Below are positions 55,115 through 64,000 of a stretch of DNA of 64,000 nucleotides, one piece after another. Below the pieces are notes generated by a model, which searched no databases, had not been told where the DNA came from, and saw nothing but the letters and a program-made list of their open reading frames with translations. A program made the position numbers and the translations under genes. Position 1 is the stretch's first letter. Each line of letters starts with the position of its first letter. Source of the DNA: Kushneria avicenniae (GTDB taxonomy: Bacteria; Pseudomonadota; Gammaproteobacteria; Pseudomonadales; Halomonadaceae); NCBI RefSeq assembly GCF_900112585.1, contig NZ_FOLY01000007.1, positions 62,001 to 126,000 of the forward strand, given 5' to 3'.

Positions 55115-56275
55115 ATGAATGACCCTACCGGTGAGCGCGGCGCTGCCCGCGCCCCCGCCAGCCGCGCTGCCATTGCCTGGTTCTTTGCCCTGTCGGGGCT
55201 GTCCTTTTCCAACTGGGCCGTGCGCATTCCCGATATTCGCGATCTGCTGGAGCTGTCGCAGTCCCAGCTCGGCGCGCTGCTGCTGTGTCCGGTCATCGGC
55301 TCGCTGTGCCTGACGCTTTTATCAAACTATCTCAACACCCGCTTTGGCAGCCGGCGTATCACGCGCGTAGCGGCCTGCGCCATCGTGGTCGCTCTGGTAT
55401 TGATCGGTGCGGCCGTCTCGCCGCTGATGCTGGGTCTGGCGCTGGCGGTCTTTGGCGCCGGCATGGGGCTTCTCAACATCGCCATGAACGATCAGGCGGC
55501 CACGCTCGAACGGCGCTATCGCCGCTCCATCATGTCCTCCTTTCACGGACTGTTCAGCCTGGGCGGCATGGCGGGCTCGCTGATTGGTGGCGCGCTGGCG
55601 ACGCTGGGGCTGACGCCGCGCTGGCACCTGCTGCTGGTCGCGGCCTTTCTGCTGCTGGGTATCCTGATCAGCCACCGCCATCTGCTGGCGCCACCGCCGC
55701 GGGCCGAGCGCCCGGTGGGCGCCCTGTTTGTGCGCCCGAAGGGGCGGGTGTGGCTTTTGGGTATCATCGCGGCGGCCGTGGTCTTCATCGAAGGCTCAAT
55801 GGCCGACTGGTCGGCGCTGTTTCTCACCGAGCTTGGCGCCTCGCGCGGCCATGCGGCGATGGGGCTGGCAGTCTTTACCGGTACCATGGCCGTGGGTCGA
55901 CTGCTTGGAGATCGCTGGCTGGACCGGGTCGGTGCCATACGTGCGCTGGAACTGGGCAGTGCGCTGGCGCTGGCCGGACTGGGTCTGGCCATCGTGACGG
56001 CTGACCCCATCATCGCCCTGGTCGGCTTTGCGCTGGCAGGCATCGGCATGTCGACCCTGTTCCCGTGCCTTTTGAGTCTGGCCGGACGCAATCGATCCAT
56101 GTCGCCTTCCGGGGCGATCGCTTCGGTGGCCATGCTGGGCTATCTGAGCATGCTTGGTGGGCCGCCGATGCTGGGCTTTCTGGCCGAGGCCATCACGCTG
56201 CACCATGCCTTTGCGGCGCTGGCCGTGGCCGCGGTGCTGGCGATTGCGCTGGCCCGCCCGGCGGCCCGGGCCTGA
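55115..56275 (+). CDS. MFS transporter (YbjJ-like)
   Basis: A 386-residue major facilitator protein of the YbjJ/fucose-permease-like branch. The start AAIAWFFALSGLSFSNWAVRIPDIRDLLELSQSQLGALLL is characteristic, as are AVFGAGMGLLNIAMNDQAATLERRYRRSIMSSFHGLFSLGGMAG and the repeat in the second half. About 12 helices. The ATG at 55115 has an AAGGAG site, preferred to the upstream TTG. Substrate unknown. Confidence 0.87.
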   Translation: MNDPTGERGAARAPASRAAIAWFFALSGLSFSNWAVRIPDIRDLLELSQSQLGALLLCPVIGSLCLTLLSNYLNTRFGSRRITRVAACAIVVALVLIGAAVSPLMLGLALAVFGAGMGLLNIAMNDQAATLERRYRRSIMSSFHGLFSLGGMAGSLIGGALATLGLTPRWHLLLVAAFLLLGILISHRHLLAPPPRAERPVGALFVRPKGRVWLLGIIAAAVVFIEGSMADWSALFLTELGASRGHAAMGLAVFTGTMAVGRLLGDRWLDRVGAIRALELGSALALAGLGLAIVTADPIIALVGFALAGIGMSTLFPCLLSLAGRNRSMSPSGAIASVAMLGYLSMLGGPPMLGFLAEAITLHHAFAALAVAAVLAIALARPAARA

Positions 56276-56337
56276 ATCAGCAGCGCGCTGGCTCGATACG
56301 GTTGTCGTGTCTCATGATCCACACAATATACGCCATC

Positions 56338-56368
56338 AAAAAAGGGCCCGACCGTGACGGTCGGGCCC
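56338..56368 (-). terminator. Intrinsic terminator of betT
   Basis: A perfect 11-bp stem (GGGCCCGACCG with its complement) and a 3-nt loop, followed by six T on the minus strand, 22 bp after the betT stop. Confidence 0.92.
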
Positions 56369-56389
56369 CTGCCGAGTGAATCAGCACGC

Positions 56390-58447
56390 CTAGACCGGCG
56401 GCTGCTCGGGGCTGTCCGGCATGTTGATATGGCCGGGCTCCATGCGGTTGAGGTGCAGGAACTGCAGATGGCGCTCGTATTGATCAAGGATGTCGTCGAT
56501 CACCTGTTGCTCGCTATAGCCCATCAGGTCATAGCCCTGACTGCCTTCCAGCAGGTGTACCTCAAGGCGGTAATAATTGCGCGAGGCCTTGCGGGTGCGC
56601 ATGGCAAAGGCAGGCGTGGTAAAGGCGCGAGTCCAGACCTGATAGGTGAAGTTCTGCTCGTCACCAAAATCGACGTTGAGCGCGAGATAGTCATGCTCGT
56701 TCTGCTCGCCGCCATTGACCTGAACACCGACATCCTGCTGGTCGAGTCGCGCCTTGATGGCCGCCATGGCCGGACGCACCCGCTCCTCGAGAAAGCGCTG
56801 CGCTTCACTGCGGTCCGGAAAATTCATTGCCCGATCAAGACGCTGCTCCCATTGGCCGCGCCCGCTCCGACCGCCCATGCGTCCGGACAGGGAACCGGCC
56901 AGGCTCAAACGATAGCTCTCCTCCTTGAAGGCCTCGACCTTGAGCGCCTTGTAAAGCCCCGCCATCATGAAAAAGAGCACGATTGAAAACGGCAGTCCCG
57001 TGATCACCACGGCACTTTGCAGGGTGGAAAGCCCGCCGGCCAGCAATAGCGCCAGGGTCAGAACGCCGATGACCGCTGACCAAAGAATCCGCATCCAGAC
57101 CGGGGCATCGCTGCTGACGTCCTTGAGAATCGAGGTGAAGTTCGACAGTACCAGCGCGCCGGAATCCCCCGAGGTGACAAAGAAGACGATCGCCAGAATG
57201 CTCACGGCAATGGTGGTGACCACCGGGAAGGGATATTCCTGCAAAAACAGATAGATGCCCGACGGCGGGTTGTTCATGACCTGCTGACCGAAGTCGGTGG
57301 CGCCGTTCATCGCCATATCGATGGCACTGTTACCCAGCAGTGACATCCAGATCATCATGAAGGCGATCGGTAGCGTCAGGGTGCCGGCCACAAAGGTACG
57401 GATGGTGCGACCGCGGGAGATACGCGCCAGGAAAAGGCCGACAAACGGGCCCCACGCGACCCACCAGGCCCAGAAGAACAGCGTCCAGGCATTGAGCCAG
57501 TCCATGGGCCGGTCGAAGGCGTAGGTATCAAACGACATCCTCACGAAGGACGAGAGGTAGTCGCCGATGTTCATCACCAGCGCGTTGAGCAGAAAAATGG
57601 TCTTGCCGGCGAACAGCACAAACAGCAGCAGCGCCACCGCCAGCAGAATGTTGAACTCTGACAGCCGCCGGATACCGCGCTCGACGCCGGTCACTGCGGA
57701 GATGGTGGCAAACAGCACGATCATCAGCACCAGTACGGTCTGGGTCCAGGCGCTCTCGGTGATGCCGAACATGAAGTTCAGCCCGTAATTGAGCTGGATC
57801 ACCCCGATACCAAGACTGGCCGCAATGCCGAATACGGTGCCCAGCACCGCGGCGATGTCTACCGCGTGACCGATGGGGCCGTAGATTTTCTTGCCGACGA
57901 TCGGATAGAGCGCACTCGAAATGGTCAGCGGCAGGTTATGGCGATAGCTGAAAAACGCCAGCGACATTCCCACCAGCGTGTAGATGCCCCAGCCGGACAG
58001 CCCCCAGTGCATGAAGGTCAGCTGCATGGCGTGGCGCGCCGCAGCGACCTGATCGGCGGGGGCATCCGGGGCGTTGTAGAACTGGGTCAGGGGTTCGGCC
58101 AGCGCAAAGAAGATGACGCCGATGCCGATGCCGGCGGAAAAGAGCATTGCCGACCAGGAGAAGATATTGAAATCCGGTCGGGCATGCTCGGGCCCGAGCC
58201 GGATTTTCCCGAAGCGGGAGACGCCGAGAAAAATCACGAAGGCGAGATAGATCACGACGGTGAGAAAGTAATACCAGCCAAAGGTATCGGAGATCCAGCC
58301 CAGAATGGCATTGATGACGCCGCTGGCCTGTTCGGTGGCGATCATCGCCCACAGTGAAAACGCCACGATCCCGATAAACGAGCCGTAAAAGACAGTTGGA
58401 TTGAGCCGGTCCCCCGAGGAGGTGTGATCCTTCGTTGCTTCACTCAT
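56390..58447 (-). CDS. betT: BCCT family choline transporter BetT
   Basis: A 685-residue betaine/choline/carnitine transporter with 12 helices. The family signature FFWAWWVAWGPFVGLFLARISRGRTIRTF is present, as is the FNIFSWSAMLFSAGIGIGVIFFALAEP segment. A cytosolic C-terminal tail of about 160 residues (from about 525) is typical of the osmoregulated BetT of Halomonas and Pseudomonas. It imports choline with protons or sodium for conversion to glycine betaine. No betAB genes are in the window, but a BetI-like operator lies upstream. Confidence 0.93.
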   Translation of the reverse strand: MSEATKDHTSSGDRLNPTVFYGSFIGIVAFSLWAMIATEQASGVINAILGWISDTFGWYYFLTVVIYLAFVIFLGVSRFGKIRLGPEHARPDFNIFSWSAMLFSAGIGIGVIFFALAEPLTQFYNAPDAPADQVAAARHAMQLTFMHWGLSGWGIYTLVGMSLAFFSYRHNLPLTISSALYPIVGKKIYGPIGHAVDIAAVLGTVFGIAASLGIGVIQLNYGLNFMFGITESAWTQTVLVLMIVLFATISAVTGVERGIRRLSEFNILLAVALLLFVLFAGKTIFLLNALVMNIGDYLSSFVRMSFDTYAFDRPMDWLNAWTLFFWAWWVAWGPFVGLFLARISRGRTIRTFVAGTLTLPIAFMMIWMSLLGNSAIDMAMNGATDFGQQVMNNPPSGIYLFLQEYPFPVVTTIAVSILAIVFFVTSGDSGALVLSNFTSILKDVSSDAPVWMRILWSAVIGVLTLALLLAGGLSTLQSAVVITGLPFSIVLFFMMAGLYKALKVEAFKEESYRLSLAGSLSGRMGGRSGRGQWEQRLDRAMNFPDRSEAQRFLEERVRPAMAAIKARLDQQDVGVQVNGGEQNEHDYLALNVDFGDEQNFTYQVWTRAFTTPAFAMRTRKASRNYYRLEVHLLEGSQGYDLMGYSEQQVIDDILDQYERHLQFLHLNRMEPGHINMPDSPEQPPV

Positions 58448-58542
58448 GTGTCTTCCTGATTGATTATTGGAGGTTGGAAGAAAATGCTGACAGCGTTTTG
58501 AACGTGCTTTTATTCAACACTACTCAGAGTGACATTATTCCA

Positions 58543-58562
58543 TTTTGAACCAACGTTCAAAA
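58543..58562. promoter_or_regulatory. BetI-like palindrome upstream of betT
   Basis: TTTTGAAC-CAAC-GTTCAAAA is a perfect 8+4+8 inverted repeat about 95 bp before the betT start. BetI, the choline-responsive TetR-type repressor, recognises sites with TTGAAC/GTTCAA arms in related bacteria. A second TTTTGAAC half-site lies at 58496-58503. Confidence 0.65.
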
Positions 58563-58666
58563 AAAATATTATCGGAAGGAAAACTTCTGAAAAGCCATGG
58601 TTATTCAGAAAAATGCGGTACGCACCGTCATGGGCGGAGCCCGTTTGGCAACGGAATATCCTGAAT

Positions 58667-59758
58667 TCAGGAAGATGGGACATCGGCTCCCGGTGGGCAG
58701 GTGTCACCGTAAATCAACCAGACGGGCTGTTCTACATCGTGCTCGAGGCACTCACCGATCACCATGCGCGCTGCCGTGACGCCCTTGGCGTGGCTGTCCT
58801 GGTGGATCGTGGTCAGCATGGGTCGGCGACGCTGGCCTTCGGCAATGCCGTCAAAGCCGGTCAGCCACAGCTGGTCGGGAACGCTTATGCCGCGCTGCTC
58901 GGCCAGGCTCAGGGCGGTCAGCGCCAGCCGATCCGACATGCACAGCAGCAGATCCGACGAGGTCTCATCCAGCAGGGTCTCGATCACCGGCGCGGCCGCC
59001 TCGAAGGTGTTGCCGTCGACGTTGTAGAGGGGAATATCGGCCGTGTTGAAGCCGGCCTCGAACAAAGCCTGATCGAATCCGGCCAGTCGCTCGATGGCCA
59101 CTGCGTTGGGCTGCGACCAGTGCCCCTGCCGCGCAAGCCGCCCGCCCGGAGCATCCAGCGTCATGCGCAACGCCACAACCGCCGGTCGCTTCGCCCCGCC
59201 GGCCAGCGCATGACGGGCAATGGTCAGCGCCGCCGCACGATGGTTGATCTGGACCGAAGACAGCCCCGGCAGACGGATGTCCACGGTCACCAGCGGCTGA
59301 TGCTGGTGGCGCAGCAGTGCCAGGGTGCCCTCTTCAGGGATAGAGCCGTAGATCAGATAGCCATCGGCCACGCCGTTAAGCGTGGGGCCCTGGCGATCGG
59401 TGCGCCCGGCACCGGTCAACAGCAGAAGATGATGGCCGGAGGCGTCCAGTACCTCGGCGATACCGGCCAGAAATCTGCTGGCGACGCTGTCGTCGAGACT
59501 GTAACCCAGGCCATCCGACAGCATTACGCCGATAATGTTGGTGCGCCCGGTCCGCAGCGTGCGGCCCCGGTTGCTGGGGCCGTCATAGCCCAGTGCGCTG
59601 GCTGCGGCCAGGATCTCCTCACGCCGTGACGGCGAAAGCTGGTCGGGTCGATTGAAGGCGTTGGATACCGTCGCCGTCGACACACCCAGATAGGCCGCGA
59701 CCGACTTGAGCGTTGTTGGCCGGCGCCGACGACTCACGTGCGGCTTCGCCCCGAACAT
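58667..59758 (-). CDS. LacI family repressor of the alpha-glucoside operon
   Basis: A 363-residue LacI repressor. The HTH begins at residue 16 (TLKSVAAYLGVSTATVSNAFNRPDQLSPSRREEILAAASALGY), the effector domain follows (NIIGVMLSDGLGY onward) and the end is WLIYGDTCPP. It lies 49 bp after the alpha-glucosidase gene on the same strand, last in the operon. It most likely represses this operon in the absence of an alpha-glucoside. The 5' part of the operon, with the operator, is beyond the window. Confidence 0.9.
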   Translation of the reverse strand: MFGAKPHVSRRRRPTTLKSVAAYLGVSTATVSNAFNRPDQLSPSRREEILAAASALGYDGPSNRGRTLRTGRTNIIGVMLSDGLGYSLDDSVASRFLAGIAEVLDASGHHLLLLTGAGRTDRQGPTLNGVADGYLIYGSIPEEGTLALLRHQHQPLVTVDIRLPGLSSVQINHRAAALTIARHALAGGAKRPAVVALRMTLDAPGGRLARQGHWSQPNAVAIERLAGFDQALFEAGFNTADIPLYNVDGNTFEAAAPVIETLLDETSSDLLLCMSDRLALTALSLAEQRGISVPDQLWLTGFDGIAEGQRRRPMLTTIHQDSHAKGVTAARMVIGECLEHDVEQPVWLIYGDTCPPGADVPSS

Positions 59759-59807
59759 GAACGGCCACGCCCCGGAAAAGCGGCGCGGCCCATCAGTGCC
59801 GGTACGC

Positions 59808-61439
59808 TCAAGGCGTCGTCAACCAGACGGCCGCGTTGCCTGTCAGCTGACCGTTGCTGATGGCGTCCGGCACACTCTGCAGCGCCACCTCTCCCGCGGG
59901 CAGTGCTATCGGCGCCTCACCCAGATTGAGCACCAGCGTCACATCACCGTTGGTCAGACTCAGCACGTCACTGCGCAGGCTCTGTTGCCAGACCAGCTCG
60001 CCGTTACCCAGCCCGTGGTTGTGACGCATGGCCAGCAGCTGGCGATAGAGCTCCAGTGTCGAGGTCGCATCTTCCAGCTGGCGGTCCGCAGCGTAGCGGG
60101 CATAGTGTTCCGGCTGCGGCAGCCAGCGCTCGCCGGTGGTATTGAAGCCAAAGGCCGGTGCATCGGCGTACCAGGGCAGCGGGACCCGGCAGCCGTCGCG
60201 GCCGAGCTGTTCACCGTTGGTGCGATGGAAGGCGGGGTCCTGACGATAGCGTGCCGGCATTGTCGTATGATCCGGCAGACCCAGCTCCTCGCCCTGGTAG
60301 AGATAGGCCGAACCGGGGAGTGCCAGCGTCAGCATGATCAGCGCCCGCGCCCGCCGCAGACCCAGCGCCTCATCGGGCTGCTCACTGTCGGCATCGATGC
60401 CGTTGGGCCGAGCCCCCGGGCGCGACAGTCCCAGCCGCGAGGCGTGACGCACGCCGTCATGATTGGACATTACCCAGGTCGTGGGCGCCCCGACTTCACT
60501 GTAGCTTTCAAGCGAGATATCGATGACGTTTCGCAACCTGTCGGCATCCCAGGGCGTGAGCAGATAGTCGAAGTTGAACGCCTGCTGCATCTCATCAGGT
60601 CGCACGTAGCGCGCCGTACGCGAAGGTGGGTGCACCCAGGCTTCGGCGACCATCATGCGATCATGACCGAACTCGGCCAACACCCGATTCCAGCGACGAT
60701 AGATCTCGTGCACTTCCTCCTGATCCCACATCGGGCCGCGGTTACCACCCTCGATCATCTCCTGACTGCCGTCCCAGTCGGGCAGCTCCGGCGCCTTGAT
60801 CATGCCGTGAGCGACATCGACACGAAAGCCATCGACCCCACGCTCGAGCCAGAATCGCAGCACGTTGTCGAACTCCTCGAGCACTTCGGGATTACGCCAG
60901 TCGAGATCGGGCTGGCGGGTATCGAAGAGATGCAGATACCACTCGCGCTCACCCGGTACCTGCGTCCAGGCCGGCCCACCAAAGACACTCTGCCAGTTGT
61001 TGGGTGGCTGCTCACCGTTGTCACCGCGGCCTTCGCGGAAGATGTAACGCGCTCGCGCCCGGCTGCCGGAAGGTGAGGCCAGCGCCTCCTGAAACCAGAC
61101 GTGCTCGCTGGAGGTGTGGTTGGGCACGATGTCGACGATGATTCGCATGCCCCGCTCATGGGCACCGGACAGCATCGAATCGAAATCCTCGAGCGTACCG
61201 AACAGCGGATCGACGTCACGGTAGTCGGCCACATCGTAGCCGGCATCCGCCTGAGGTGAACGATAAAAGGGCGACAGCCAGAGCGCATCGACACCCAGAT
61301 TGGCCAGATAGTCGAGCCGCTGGATGACACCGTTCAGATCACCAATACCGTCACCGCTGGCGTCCATGAAACTGCGCGGATAGATCTGATAGATCACGGC
61401 GTGATGCCACCACTGTGGCCGGGGAGATTGCTGTGTCAT
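59808..61439 (-). CDS. GH13 alpha-glucosidase
   Basis: A 543-residue cytoplasmic GH13 enzyme. The four GH13 regions are seen: IVDIVPNHTS, GFRVDVAHG with the nucleophile D208, VAEAWV with the acid/base E266 and MSNHDGVRH with D328. QPDLDW and the start AVIYQIYPRSFMDASGDGIGDLNG are also typical of GH13_23-like alpha-glucosidases as described in Halomonas. It hydrolyses maltose, sucrose-type or other short alpha-glucosides. The ATG at 61439 follows GGAG. It is part of the ABC-linked operon. Confidence 0.92.
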   Translation of the reverse strand: MTQQSPRPQWWHHAVIYQIYPRSFMDASGDGIGDLNGVIQRLDYLANLGVDALWLSPFYRSPQADAGYDVADYRDVDPLFGTLEDFDSMLSGAHERGMRIIVDIVPNHTSSEHVWFQEALASPSGSRARARYIFREGRGDNGEQPPNNWQSVFGGPAWTQVPGEREWYLHLFDTRQPDLDWRNPEVLEEFDNVLRFWLERGVDGFRVDVAHGMIKAPELPDWDGSQEMIEGGNRGPMWDQEEVHEIYRRWNRVLAEFGHDRMMVAEAWVHPPSRTARYVRPDEMQQAFNFDYLLTPWDADRLRNVIDISLESYSEVGAPTTWVMSNHDGVRHASRLGLSRPGARPNGIDADSEQPDEALGLRRARALIMLTLALPGSAYLYQGEELGLPDHTTMPARYRQDPAFHRTNGEQLGRDGCRVPLPWYADAPAFGFNTTGERWLPQPEHYARYAADRQLEDATSTLELYRQLLAMRHNHGLGNGELVWQQSLRSDVLSLTNGDVTLVLNLGEAPIALPAGEVALQSVPDAISNGQLTGNAAVWLTTP

Positions 61440-61531
61440 GTCAACTCCAATGGTCGGTCGAATATAGTGTATCCATCATGCTCATGCGACTGCTGACAGG
61501 GTTCGCTGCCCTTCTGAATCGGCTGGATTGA

Positions 61532-61591
61532 TCATCCTTTCAGCCCTGAATATGATAAGGGAGCAGTATTACCGTTTGCTCGATGGGTCAT
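61532..61591 (-). pseudogene. 19-codon scar that may join the ends of two lost permease genes
   Basis: Thirty-one bases after the binding-protein stop, AAGGAG is followed by ATG and the short frame MTHRANGNTAPLSYSGLKG, then TGA. In alpha-glucoside operons a MalF-type and then a MalG-type permease gene occupy this place. The start looks like a permease N-terminus, and GLKG-stop resembles the GxxKG end common in MalG-type permeases. A deletion from near the start of the first to the last codons of the second would give exactly this. The interpretation is inference; the frame and ribosome site are seen. Confidence 0.5.
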
Positions 61592-61622
61592 CGTGTTCTC
61601 CTTGTTCAGCCACCTCTGGCGC

Positions 61623-62918
61623 TCACCACTGTCGGCGCTTGAGTCGGGTCAGGGTCTGATCAAGGGTATCAAGCGCCGCGGCGGGCTCGGCGCGCCCGGA
61701 AAGTACTTCGTGCACGTTGTTGAACACGGCATTGGAGACCCGGGCGTAAGCGTCACCGGTCACTGCCGAAGGACGTGCCACAGCGTTCATCAGCACCGGG
61801 CGCAGCACGGTCATGGTAGGGTTGGCCGTTATTACCTCAGCGTCATCGTAGAGTGCGATGCGGGTCGGATTCATGCCGTTGTTCAAAGCGTGCTGGCGCT
61901 GCACCTCGGCACTGGTCATATAGCGTGCCAGCGAGATCGCGGCCTCGGGCGTATCAGTGTAGCGTGAGACGGCGAAGTTCCAGCCGCCCAGAGTACTTGT
62001 CGAGTCAGCGCCGGGGCCATGGGGCAGCGGTGCCACGCCGATTCTGCCGCTCACCGGGCTGCCTTCACGCTGGGCCAGCGACCACACGTAGGGCCAGTTG
62101 CGCATGAAGACTGCGTTGCCGCTCTGGAACACGCCGCGCGCTTCCTCCTCGGTATAGTTGAGCACCCCGCGCGGGGCAATACTGCCGATCCAGCTCGCCG
62201 CCTCGGTCAGCGCCGCCGTCGCCTGCGCGTTATCTACCGTGATCGCGCCATCGGTGTCGACGATGCGCCCGCCGCCGTAGCCGGCGATCCACTCCAGGGC
62301 GTTGCAGGTCAGGCCTTCATAGGCGCGGCCCTGAAACACGAACCCCCACATCTCGTCATCGCCGGCATCGCGCTCGGCCTGTTGAATGCTGGAGGCGGTC
62401 TCGTTCATCTCCTGCCAGGTTTCGGGCACCGGACGCTGATACTTGTCGAGCAGATCCTTGCGGTAATAGAGCAGGCCGGCATCGGTGTACCAAGGCAGCG
62501 CTACAAGCCGGCCATCGACGGTATTAGCCTCGATCAGTGCCGGGAAAAAGGCCTTGCGCTCGGCAGGTGGGACAGCCTCACCGAGGTCAACCAGATGCGG
62601 TGCCAAAAGCCCCGGCCAGGCGATATCGACCATCATCACGTCAACGTCCTGCGAGTGACTGTTGAGCAGTTGCTGGAACAGTGCCAGTTTCTCGGTGGTG
62701 GCGTTGGGCGTGGTCACCACCCTGACGCTATGGCCGGTCTGCGCCGCCCAGGCGCGGGCCGCGATGGGGCAATAGTCGCCATCGCCACCACCACCGCAGG
62801 CGATGGCGACCTCGGCAGCCTGAGCACCGCCAGTGGCGCCCAATAGTGCGGCCAGCCCAAGGGTTGCGCGCCAGCCGCATCGACGGGCCCTGGATCGATC
62901 AATGCCTGGTCTGCTCAT
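61623..62918 (-). CDS. ABC transporter sugar-binding protein
   Basis: A 431-residue extracellular solute-binding protein of family 1 (MalE/ThuE/AglE-like). A signal peptide with twin basic start (SRARRCGWRATLGLAALLGATGGAQA, cleavage about residue 34) precedes the lobes. Family phrases are PNATTEKLALFQQLLNSHSQDVDVMMVDIAWPG, LPWYTDAGLLYYRKDLLDKY and FQGRAYEGLTCNALEWIAGYGG. It would bind trehalose, maltose or sucrose in the periplasm. The start overlaps the stop of the ATPase gene by 4 bp. Permeases that should follow are missing. Confidence 0.9.
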   Translation of the reverse strand: MSRPGIDRSRARRCGWRATLGLAALLGATGGAQAAEVAIACGGGGDGDYCPIAARAWAAQTGHSVRVVTTPNATTEKLALFQQLLNSHSQDVDVMMVDIAWPGLLAPHLVDLGEAVPPAERKAFFPALIEANTVDGRLVALPWYTDAGLLYYRKDLLDKYQRPVPETWQEMNETASSIQQAERDAGDDEMWGFVFQGRAYEGLTCNALEWIAGYGGGRIVDTDGAITVDNAQATAALTEAASWIGSIAPRGVLNYTEEEARGVFQSGNAVFMRNWPYVWSLAQREGSPVSGRIGVAPLPHGPGADSTSTLGGWNFAVSRYTDTPEAAISLARYMTSAEVQRQHALNNGMNPTRIALYDDAEVITANPTMTVLRPVLMNAVARPSAVTGDAYARVSNAVFNNVHEVLSGRAEPAAALDTLDQTLTRLKRRQW

Positions 62919-64000
62919 GACATGGTCCCCTGTGGTTCAGTGATGGACTCGTGACGCGCCAGCGGCGCCATCGCGCGTCCATCACGATCGAAAAGATGGG
63001 CATGTACCGGATCGAAGTCGAGCACTACCCGCTCGCCGCGCTGGAACGAGCTGGAGGCCTGGGTGCGACAGACCAGCAGCTCGCCGTCGTCGCGCTCCAG
63101 ATAGAGGTAGGCTTCGCTGCCAAGGTACTCGACGTTGACGATCTCGAGACCTTGACCATCCTTGCTGGGCGAGGGAATCAGATGCTCCGGACGCACGCCA
63201 AGGGTCGCCTCGCTGGCGCTACCGGCGCTGAAGGCCAGCGGCAGCGTGCGCTGGCCAACGGCAGAAATCTCTACGCGACACCCTTGTTCGGGAACGGGAT
63301 GGGCGGTGACCTCGATGAAGTTCATCTTTGGCGAGCCGATAAAGCCGGCCACGAAACGCGACGCGGGACGTTCATAAAGCTCGCGCGGGGTGCCGATCTG
63401 CTCGACGTGGCCGGCGTTGAGCACCACGATGCGATCGGCCAGGGTCATCGCCTCGACCTGGTCGTGGGTGACATAGATCATGGTCGAGCCCAGGCGCTCG
63501 TGAAGCCGTGCGATCTCATTGCGGGTCTGTACTCGCAGCGCGGCGTCGAGGTTGGAAAGCGGTTCGTCGAACAGCAATATCTTCGGTTCGCGGGCCATTG
63601 CCCGACCGATCGCCACGCGCTGGCGCTGACCGCCGGAGAGCGCCTTCGGCAGCCGCTCCAGCAGGCCATCAAGCTGCAGAATCTTCGCCGTCTGTCGCAC
63701 GCGCTCATCGACCGTCTGCTTGTCGGCCTTCGCCAGCTTGAGGCCGAAAGCGATGTTCTGATACACGCTCATGTGCGGATAGAGCGCGTAGGACTGAAAC
63801 ACCATGCCGATGCCGCGCTCCTGCGGCGTCAGGTTGTTGACCCGCTGCTCGTCGATCAGCAGATCGCCGTGGGTGATCGACTCGAGCCCCGCGATCAGCC
63901 GCAAAAGCGTTGACTTGCCGCAGCCGGAGGGGCCGACGAAGACCACAAACTCGCCATCGCCGATCGCCATCGACACATCATCGATCACCCGGGTCGAACC
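62915..64000 (-). CDS. ABC transporter ATP-binding protein (MalK/UgpC type), 5' partial
   Basis: The last 361 codons of a sugar-ABC ATPase; the frame is open to the window edge and reads GSTRVIDDVSMAIGDGEFVV, so only about 12-15 residues are missing. Walker A is GPSGCGKST, the signature is LSGGQRQRVAIGRAMAREPKILLFDEPLSNLDAALR, and the C-terminal regulatory (MOI/OB) domain is present from about residue 240 (MNFIEVTAHPV, LGVRPEHL). It energises uptake with the binding protein downstream. Genes 64000-58667 form one operon. Confidence 0.92.
   Translation of the reverse strand, partial: GSTRVIDDVSMAIGDGEFVVFVGPSGCGKSTLLRLIAGLESITHGDLLIDEQRVNNLTPQERGIGMVFQSYALYPHMSVYQNIAFGLKLAKADKQTVDERVRQTAKILQLDGLLERLPKALSGGQRQRVAIGRAMAREPKILLFDEPLSNLDAALRVQTRNEIARLHERLGSTMIYVTHDQVEAMTLADRIVVLNAGHVEQIGTPRELYERPASRFVAGFIGSPKMNFIEVTAHPVPEQGCRVEISAVGQRTLPLAFSAGSASEATLGVRPEHLIPSPSKDGQGLEIVNVEYLGSEAYLYLERDDGELLVCRTQASSSFQRGERVVLDFDPVHAHLFDRDGRAMAPLARHESITEPQGTMS

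Overview
The window looks like a chromosomal segment of a moderately halophilic gammaproteobacterium, most likely Halomonadaceae (Halomonas/Kushneria type). This is an inference from content: high GC, BetT choline uptake with a BetI-like operator, monomeric NADP isocitrate dehydrogenase, many sugar and osmolyte genes, and Halomonas-like protein sequences. No rRNA, tRNA, intact transposase or replication origin was seen.

Layout. 1-8 kb: a partial membrane protein, a YbiI-type zinc-finger protein, an aldo/keto reductase divergent from an AraC regulator, a MocR regulator divergent from a GNAT-GNAT-PaiB operon, and an AT-rich glycosyltransferase. 8.7-13.6 kb: GlxA-type regulator plus MFS exporter, then LemA and two TPM-domain envelope proteins. 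13.8-18.1 kb: a disturbed region in which about 260 bp of the promoter and 5' end of an iutA-like siderophore receptor is present twice, with a foreign-looking short-chain dehydrogenase between the copies. 18.1-23.5 kb: membrane and exported proteins and isocitrate dehydrogenase. 23.6-27.6 kb: a sigma-54 enhancer-binding regulator, clustered operator-like sites, a sigma-54 promoter, a guanidinobutyrase-type ureohydrolase and a sodium:solute symporter, which read as one guanidino-compound catabolic unit. 27.9-31.3 kb: an NCS1 permease, a decayed metallo-beta-lactamase-fold gene and an aldehyde dehydrogenase. 32.3-37.2 kb: LacI regulator, 24-bp operator, GPH sugar symporter and GH3 glucosidase.

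41.2-51.2 kb is a complete type I-C CRISPR-Cas locus (cas3-cas5c-cas8c-cas7-cas4-cas1-cas2, all minus strand) with an array at each end and a HigBA toxin-antitoxin pair between cas3 and the upstream array. cas8c carries a textbook internal start (AGGAGG, 5 nt, GTG) for the small subunit Cas11c. The two arrays use different repeats (33 and 32 nt) that both keep the hairpin, and the oldest clear repeat of the 33-nt array is still of the 32-nt type. The locus is bracketed by two near-identical 32-bp terminators.

51.4-64 kb: outer-membrane protein, SUI1 factor, lipoprotein, sirtuin, NERD protein, MFS transporter and BetT, then an alpha-glucoside operon (ATPase, binding protein, alpha-glucosidase, LacI). 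No permease gene is present between binding protein and glucosidase; a 19-codon ORF with a good ribosome site may be the scar of a deletion. Coordinates, motifs and reading frames were read by eye; family assignments rest on remembered family features, not searches.
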